Assembly: GCA_003022655.1 (NCBI GenBank)
Contig: PXSX01000035.1
Span: forward strand, 1-11,367
From: Bacteroidetes bacterium QH_1_64_81
GTDB lineage: Bacteria; Bacteroidota; Rhodothermia; Rhodothermales; Salinibacteraceae
Direction of reading: 5' to 3'
DNA: 11,367 bases
In this document: positions 7,501 to 11,367 of the stretch, one piece after another
Position numbering within the stretch: the first letter of the stretch is position 1
Layout: each line of letters starts with the position of its first letter
The notes under the pieces: model-generated
Told to the model about the DNA's origin: nothing
The model's database searches: none
The model's input: only the letters and a program-made list of their open reading frames with translations
Position numbers and translations under genes: made by a program

Positions 7501-8521
7501 GTACGACATCACGGTGCGGCTCCAAGAGGCCGACCGTACCACCCTCGAAAGCCTCCAAAACCTGACTGTGACCAATCAACTCGACCAGCAGATCCCCCTC
7601 ACGTCCGTGGCCAACATTGAGGAAGGCACCGGTTTTGGGGCGATCACGCGCATCGATGAGAGCCGGGTGGTCACCGTCTCCGGCGACGCGGCGCCCGGCC
7701 ACAATGGGCCGGAGGTCCTCAACCGCGTGCAGGACGAACTCTCGGAATACCGCGAGCAGTTGCCCCCCGGTTACACGATGGAGTACACAGGCGGCAACGA
7801 GGAACAGCAGGAATCCTTCGGGTTCCTCGGCACGGCCCTTGCCATCGGGGCCTCGCTCATCCTGCTCATCATGATCATCGAATTTAACTCCATTAGCGCG
7901 CCGTTCATCATCATGGCCGCCGTGGGGCTGAGCCTAATTGGGGTGTTCCTGGGCCTGATCCTCACCCGTACACCGTTCAACCTCTTCACCTTCATCGGCA
8001 TCATCGCCCTCGCCGGCATCGTGGTGAACAACAACATCGTCCTCGTCGACTACATTATGCAGCTGCGCGGGCGCGGGGCGGACAAGCGATCAGCCATCAT
8101 CGAGGGCGGCGCCACACGCCTCCGCCCGGTCTTGCTGACGGCCCTGACGACCATCCTCGGCCTCGTGCCACTCACCTTCGGCATCAACGTCGACTTTGTG
8201 GGCCTGCTGGCCGACTTCGCCCCAAACTTCCAGTTTGGCAGCGAAAACACGCAGTTCTGGGGCCCGATGGGGGCGGCCATCATTTCGGGGCTCACCTTCG
8301 CCACGTTCCTTACGCTCGTGATCGTGCCGGCGATGTACTCGGCGTTCGACTCGGTGAGCCTGCGAGTCACAGAGGCCTTCGGGGGAGAGTCGGAGAACGC
8401 CTCGATCGTGAGCGACACGGTGGTCACGGAGAGTCTGCTCGACGACGGCGTGCCGGGCGACGGCGCCCCTACGGCCCCCGAGGCGCCATCGCCAAAACCC
8501 GAGCACCCGTCGGAATCGTAG
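4592..8521 (+). CDS. RND-family (AcrB/HAE1-like) efflux pump with extra central membrane segments
   Basis: The inner-membrane, ion-driven pump of the tripartite system; 1309 residues against about 1040 for AcrB. Seen: N-terminal TM1 (about 10-30) followed by the RND start motif IPKESRPSIEFPQIVV (32-47); first periplasmic loop (about 31-350); TM2-TM6 (about 355-505), with GMLVDNAVVVIEN (413-425) in TM4, where Asp417 matches the first of the two AcrB proton-relay aspartates and Asn418 replaces the second; an enlarged central region (about 525-750) with several additional hydrophobic segments; second periplasmic loop (about 752-1075), opening FFPDTDPNRV; TM8-TM12 (about 1077-1252), with GIVVNNNIVLVDY (1142-1154) and RLRPVLLTALT (1176-1186). 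The tail (1263-1309) is acidic and Pro-rich. An in-frame TTG at 4541 would add 17 residues and lies within the hairpin; ATG 4592, followed by KITNLSIKYRTAIAVF, fits family N-termini. Drug efflux is likely; the exact substrate is not readable. Confidence 0.94.
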   Translation: MKITNLSIKYRTAIAVFTLILAVGGLVSYLTIPKESRPSIEFPQIVVTSIYPGASPSDVESTVSQVIEQEISSINGIDEMRSTSSEGVSTVIVEFTPDVETDKAYREVNRAVDRAQPDLPDAVEEPLVDEVNTDEFPIMTINLAGSYSLARLKEVGEDLQDDLEGISSVLEANLIGGLTREVQVNADLSALKTYNVSFNTLINTIQQENTNIPGGSIDVDRLNYLVRVDGQFDDPADQIENLVVKTTSDGQNVYVRDVANVIFGFKDRESYSRLRILKRETESGETVSVPDSARRTAQVISLDVKKRPGDNILETSEEVKSTIDDFPFPSGTEVLITGDESENVQSLVTDLENNIISGLIFVIVVLLFFLGVRNATLVGIAIPLSMFTTFLVFQGLGYTLNFIILFSLIIALGMLVDNAVVVIENIYRFREEGYSRWEAARLGTAEVGAPVVAATATTVSAFAPMLLWPGIIGEFMSYLPLTLIITLASSLFVALVINPVVTGFFVRVKGREDEEADAQQSPAIARYGGAALILLLGVTLGVANWKTLVVVGTALPVLYLIHVYVLKPLGDRFAESGLPSLIQWYRGFLGRMLQRDYAPKYALLRNTGALAALTIGGGIVGVGGLVYAAAGQTAAMFLLVPGGVMAALGAIGILLHTLESIYLGGWTSVKFGGVLFVLMLAILSLSYATGRLALPALLKLMSVPAGIVLVGLLGALLNTNDRLLLTDNRAALLTGSLGGLALIGGLFLVAPTGQAFFPDTDPNRVQITAEAPLGTNIETSNTVARTAEDRILTLLDENPKSEANIENMVVNVGVGEDAQFGGGAQQSERSRISLNMVDYAERPESSTRTLEKLRSQLQGIPGTEIEFAKQEQGPPTGPPVNIEISGPEFDRIVQISKEIKSQLNDAAKSGQLPGLVDVTDNLNTGRPEVQVDVDREQAAEYGLSTTQIAQTVRSAIQGIEADTYRSGEDEYDITVRLQEADRTTLESLQNLTVTNQLDQQIPLTSVANIEEGTGFGAITRIDESRVVTVSGDAAPGHNGPEVLNRVQDELSEYREQLPPGYTMEYTGGNEEQQESFGFLGTALAIGASLILLIMIIEFNSISAPFIIMAAVGLSLIGVFLGLILTRTPFNLFTFIGIIALAGIVVNNNIVLVDYIMQLRGRGADKRSAIIEGGATRLRPVLLTALTTILGLVPLTFGINVDFVGLLADFAPNFQFGSENTQFWGPMGAAIISGLTFATFLTLVIVPAMYSAFDSVSLRVTEAFGGESENASIVSDTVVTESLLDDGVPGDGAPTAPEAPSPKPEHPSES

Positions 8522-8888
8522 GGGACTTTACCCGCCAAGGCGATTGCATGTTGAACGCTTCGTCGAGCGAGGGCGGCTCCGCAGCCTCTGATCGTAGGGA
8601 AGATGCCGGGAAAGCGTGGGCGCATGGGGGCCGTGAATTTCTGCTCCGTTCGAACGGCACGAACAGGCCACTGTCGCTGAGATGCGATTGCCGTGCTCTA
8701 CCTGCATGGAACAGGAAATCCGCCTGTCCAGTCTGTACCCTCCCGAAGAAACTGAATGGGGCGATCTGCATTTGCTAGTAATCCTACGGTAACATCGCTG
8801 CGGGTTTCGGCCGCACGGCTGGCGACGGCCGCCCGGCCCTGTGCGGGCCCTGCCCACCGTATTTCCTTCAGTTCCCTTCCGTCCCTGA
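8522..8888. other. Non-coding region between the pump gene and the CNNM gene
   Basis: About 367 bases with no convincing gene on either strand; open frames give low-complexity Arg/Ser/Cys peptides. It holds a perfect 12-bp palindrome (8646-8657) and, nearer the next gene, a GC-rich stretch with CGGCCG at 8808-8813 and 8826-8831 and a hairpin GGCCC-N5-GGGCC (8835-8849). No hairpin followed by a T-run was found after the pump stop. The promoter of the next gene should lie here; the best guess is the AT-richer stretch 8766-8795 (CTGCAT, 18 bases, TAACAT), which is weak. Confidence 0.6.
8646..8657. promoter_or_regulatory. Perfect 12-bp palindrome CCGTTCGAACGG, operator candidate
   Basis: CCGTTCGAACGG reads identically on both strands and is centred about 237 bases before the CNNM start. 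An overlapping alternative pairing exists between GTTCG (8648-8652) and CGAAC (8660-8664). It could be a protein-binding site or part of an RNA hairpin. No regulator can be assigned, and short palindromes also arise by chance in GC-rich DNA. Confidence 0.3.
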
Positions 8889-10082
8889 ATGGGCTTACTC
8901 GTTCTTTACGTCGCGCTGGCGATTGGCGTCTCCTTCCTGTGCTCGATGATGGAGGCGGTGCTGCTGAGCGTAACCCCCTCGTACGTGGCGGCCCTGGAGC
9001 GCAAGGGAAGCGCCGTGGGCGAGCGCATACACGAGTTTAAGGAAAACGTCGACCGTCCCCTGGCGGCGATTCTGAGCCTCAATACGATTGCCCATACGGT
9101 GGGGGCGGCGGGCGTGGGGGCTCAGGCCGCTATCGTCTTTGGGGAAGCGTACACGGGCATTATCGCGGCAATCCTCACCCTCCTCATCCTTGTCCTCTCG
9201 GAGATTATCCCGAAGACGCTGGGGGCCGTATATTGGCGCACCCTCACGCCGTCGGTCGTGCGCATGTTGACGGCGACGATCATCGCGATGTGGCCACTCG
9301 TAAAGCTGTCGCAGGGGATTACGCGCTTGCTGTCGCAGGACGAGGACGAGGCCGCCTTCAGCCGCGAGGAGTTTACGGCCATGGCCGAGCTCGGCGAGGA
9401 AGAGGGGGTCTTCGAGGAGAAAGAATCCCGCATCCTGCGCAATCTCTTCCGCTTCAACTCCCTGCGGGTGAAGGACGTGATGACGCCCCGTACCGTCATC
9501 TTCGATCTGCCGGAGAACACCACCATTGGCGAGGTGGTGGAGGAGCACGACGAGTTCCGCTTCTCCCGCATCCCGGTGTACGACGATGATCCCGACGACA
9601 TCACCGGCTACGTGCTCAAGGACGAGATGCTGCTGCGGGCCGCGCAGGAGGAGTTCGACGTGACCCTGGAAGAAATGGCCCGCAACATCCTGGTGGTCCA
9701 CGAGACACTGCCTCTCCCCGACCTGCTGGAGCGGCTGCTCGACCGCCTGGAGCACATCGCCCTCGTGGTGGACGAGTACGGCGGCGTGGCGGGGGTCGTC
9801 ACGATGGAGGACGTGGTGGAAACGCTCCTCGGGCTGGAGATCGTCGACGAGGCCGACTCGGTGGAGGACATGCAGGCTCTGGCCCGGAAGCAATGGTTCA
9901 AGCGGGCGCGCGAACTGGGCATGGTCTCGGAAGAGGCCCTCGAAACCCCCACCACGAACGAGACGGATGAACTGGACGAAACCGTCCTCCAGCAGGACGT
10001 GCCGGACGATGAGTCCATCGTCGCCGCCGAGATGTCCGAGATGAACCGTCACTCGTCCTCAGAGTCGTCTGCGGACGAATAA
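8889..10082 (+). CDS. CNNM (DUF21) membrane protein with CBS pair, CorC/HlyC-related
   Basis: A 397-residue inner-membrane protein of the CNNM family, sometimes labelled hemolysin-like; characterised members move Mg2+ or other divalent cations. Seen: DUF21 at about 1-150, with hydrophobic segments at 2-28, 57-83, 87-107 and 120-140, and the family motif SEIIPKTLG (104-112); a linker with acidic helices (AELGEEEGVFEEKES); then a CBS pair at about 195-315, opening with VMTPR (197-201) and ending in VVDEYGGVAGVVTMEDVVE (293-311). After EIVDEAD there is only an acidic, Ser-rich tail (about 320-397) in place of the C-terminal CorC/HlyC domain that many family members carry. It starts with ATG after a long non-coding region and is followed after 22 bases by mpl, so the two may be co-transcribed. 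Family is firm; transported ion and direction are inferred. Hemolytic activity is not implied. Confidence 0.9.
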   Translation: MGLLVLYVALAIGVSFLCSMMEAVLLSVTPSYVAALERKGSAVGERIHEFKENVDRPLAAILSLNTIAHTVGAAGVGAQAAIVFGEAYTGIIAAILTLLILVLSEIIPKTLGAVYWRTLTPSVVRMLTATIIAMWPLVKLSQGITRLLSQDEDEAAFSREEFTAMAELGEEEGVFEEKESRILRNLFRFNSLRVKDVMTPRTVIFDLPENTTIGEVVEEHDEFRFSRIPVYDDDPDDITGYVLKDEMLLRAAQEEFDVTLEEMARNILVVHETLPLPDLLERLLDRLEHIALVVDEYGGVAGVVTMEDVVETLLGLEIVDEADSVEDMQALARKQWFKRARELGMVSEEALETPTTNETDELDETVLQQDVPDDESIVAAEMSEMNRHSSSESSADE

Positions 10083-10104
10083 CCGCTTTCTCTCCTCCCC
10101 TCGT

Positions 10105-11367
10105 ATGCCGCGGTCCATCGACGAGTTGCCGGATGCCGATCTCCGGCGGTTTCCTCGTCCCGACGTGCCCCCACCCGCCAAGATCGACGACGTGCACCTC
10201 ATTGGCATCTGCGGTACGGGCATGGGCGCGCTGGCGGGCCTCTTCCAGCAGGCCGGCAAGGACGTGCGTGGTGCGGACGACGGCGTGTATCCCCCGATGA
10301 GCACCCACCTCGCCGAGCGGGGCATCCCGGTGCAGGAGGGCTACGATCCGGCCCACCTCGACCCGGCCCCGGACCTCACGGTGGTGGGCAACGCCTGCAC
10401 GCCCACCCACCCGGAGGCCGCCTACGCCCGCGAGGAGCGCCTGCCGCAGCAGTCCTTCCCAGAGGCGCTGGCCCACGGCTTCCTCACCGACGCGCGCCGC
10501 CCCCTCGTCGTCACCGGCACGCACGGCAAGACGACCACCACGGGCCTGCTCGTCCACCTCCTGCGGTACGCCGGGCAGGACCCTGGCTTCCTCGTCGGCG
10601 GCGTGATGGAAAACGGTGGGCAGAGCTACGCACTGGGCTCCGGCGCGCCGTTCGTGGTGGAGGGGGACGAGTACGACAGCGCCTACTTCGACAAGCGGCC
10701 CAAGTTCATGCACTACCGGCCGCAGTCGGCAGTCGTAAGCTCCGTCGAGTTCGACCATGCCGACATCTTTGCCGACCGGACCGACTACCGCGATGCCTTC
10801 GCGGACTTCGTGGGCCTGCTCGACGCCGACGGTCTGCTCGCCCTCTGCGGCGACGACCGGGCACGTCTTCACGCTTCGGATGAACGGGCGGAGCGAAGAG
10901 GTGCGGTTCCCCCTCCCCGGTCGGCACAACGTAGAGAACGCGCTGGCCGCGGCCCTGCTTGCCCACCGCGAAGGCGTGTCGCTCTCCGAGATTGCGGCGG
11001 GGCTCGCCACGTTCGAGGGCATGAAGCGACGACAAGAGGTACGGGGCCGCCCCAACGACGTGCTCGTGATCGACGACTTTGCCCACCATCCCACGGCCGT
11101 CGCGGCCACGGTGCAGGCTGTCCGCGCCGCCCACCCGAACCGGCGGCTCATGGCTCTCTTCGAGCCTCGCTCCAACACGAGCCGCCGCGATCTTTTCCAG
11201 GCCGACTACGGCGCGGCGTTCGACGACGCCGACCACGTCTTTTTGAAGACCCCGCCGGTGCGCCACAACGACGACCCCGACGCGATGCTGGACCCGGAGG
11301 CGGTCGTTCAGACGATCCGCGACCGCGGCACGCCCGCCGAGACGTTCGACGACGTGGACGCCGTCCT
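10105..11367 (+). pseudogene. mpl: mpl, UDP-MurNAc:tripeptide ligase (murein recycling), frame-broken and cut by the window end
   Basis: Mpl joins the recycled murein tripeptide L-Ala-gamma-D-Glu-meso-Dap to UDP-MurNAc in the cytosol, using ATP. Seen in the first frame from ATG 10105: LIGICGTGMGALAG (residues 32-45), YPPMSTHLAERG, the Mur-ligase P-loop TGTHGKTTTT (137-146), VEGDEYDSAYFDKRPKF (185-201) and EFDHADIF (215-222), down to LALCGDDR at about 10860. Similarity then jumps to another frame: from 10865 it reads VFTLRMNG, LPGRHNVENALAAA, DDFAHHPTA (about 11070-11096) and FEPRSNT (11159-11179) up to the window edge. About 30-45 residues expected between GDD and VFTL are missing, so a deletion not divisible by three is likely. 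Either the gene is inactive or the sequence has an error here. The first frame stays open to the edge but is Arg-rich nonsense. The 3' end lies outside the window. Confidence 0.85.

Noticed and set aside
8528..8857. Open frames on both strands in the gap after the pump gene
   Set aside because: Cys/Arg/Ser-rich translations without motifs or family likeness; treated as non-coding.
10860..10935. Programmed ribosomal frameshift in mpl
   Set aside because: No slippery heptamer was seen at the change point, and a block of expected residues is missing as well, which a frameshift alone would not explain.
9898..11178. Long - strand open frame of 426 codons
   Set aside because: It lies antisense to the CNNM 3' end and to clearly recognisable mpl coding sequence; long antisense frames are expected at high GC. 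No recognisable domain.
1..11367. Mobile element, CRISPR array, or phage-defence system
   Set aside because: No transposase or integrase motifs, no terminal inverted repeats with target duplications, and no spaced repeat array. The only regular tandem repeat is the short operator-like array at 728-779.

Overview
The window is GC-rich and all six genes read left to right on the + strand. Proteins are rich in Asp and Glu, clear Shine-Dalgarno sequences are scarce, and the cell must be Gram-negative because it has an outer-membrane TolC-type channel, a periplasmic adaptor lipoprotein and a murein-recycling ligase. The acidic, GC-rich style fits a halophilic member of the Rhodothermota/Bacteroidota group (Salinibacter-like). 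That assignment is an impression from protein style and was not tested by a search.

Layout. (1) Positions 1-425: the 3' part of a Nudix CoA-pyrophosphatase gene. (2) 426-796: a long non-coding region with several inverted repeats, a possible promoter near 676-704, and a tandem 19-bp repeat at 728-779 that looks like the operator of the next gene. (3) 797-8521: a complete tripartite drug-efflux operon in the order TetR repressor, TolC-like outer-membrane channel, membrane-fusion lipoprotein, RND pump. The channel and adaptor genes overlap by 4 bases (ATGA). The adaptor and pump genes are separated by 134 bases holding a strong hairpin. (4) 8522-8888: a second non-coding region with a perfect 12-bp palindrome. 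(5) 8889-10082: a CNNM (DUF21) + CBS-pair membrane protein, probably for Mg2+ or other divalent-cation transport. (6) 10105 to the end: mpl, the murein tripeptide ligase, broken by a frame change and a missing internal segment near 10860.

How the genes work together. The RND pump takes amphiphilic compounds from the inner membrane or periplasm, the adaptor lipoprotein bridges it to the TolC-like duct, and export is driven by protons (or possibly another ion in a halophile). With the repressor gene first and operator-like repeats just upstream, the simplest model is that the TetR protein represses the whole operon including itself, and a pump substrate relieves this.

No mobile element, CRISPR array, RNA gene or wholly new system was seen. 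The most notable points are the three-step 19-bp operator array covering the upstream candidate tetR start, the RND pump enlarged to about 1309 residues by about six extra membrane segments at its centre, the intercistronic hairpin before the pump gene, and the disrupted mpl.
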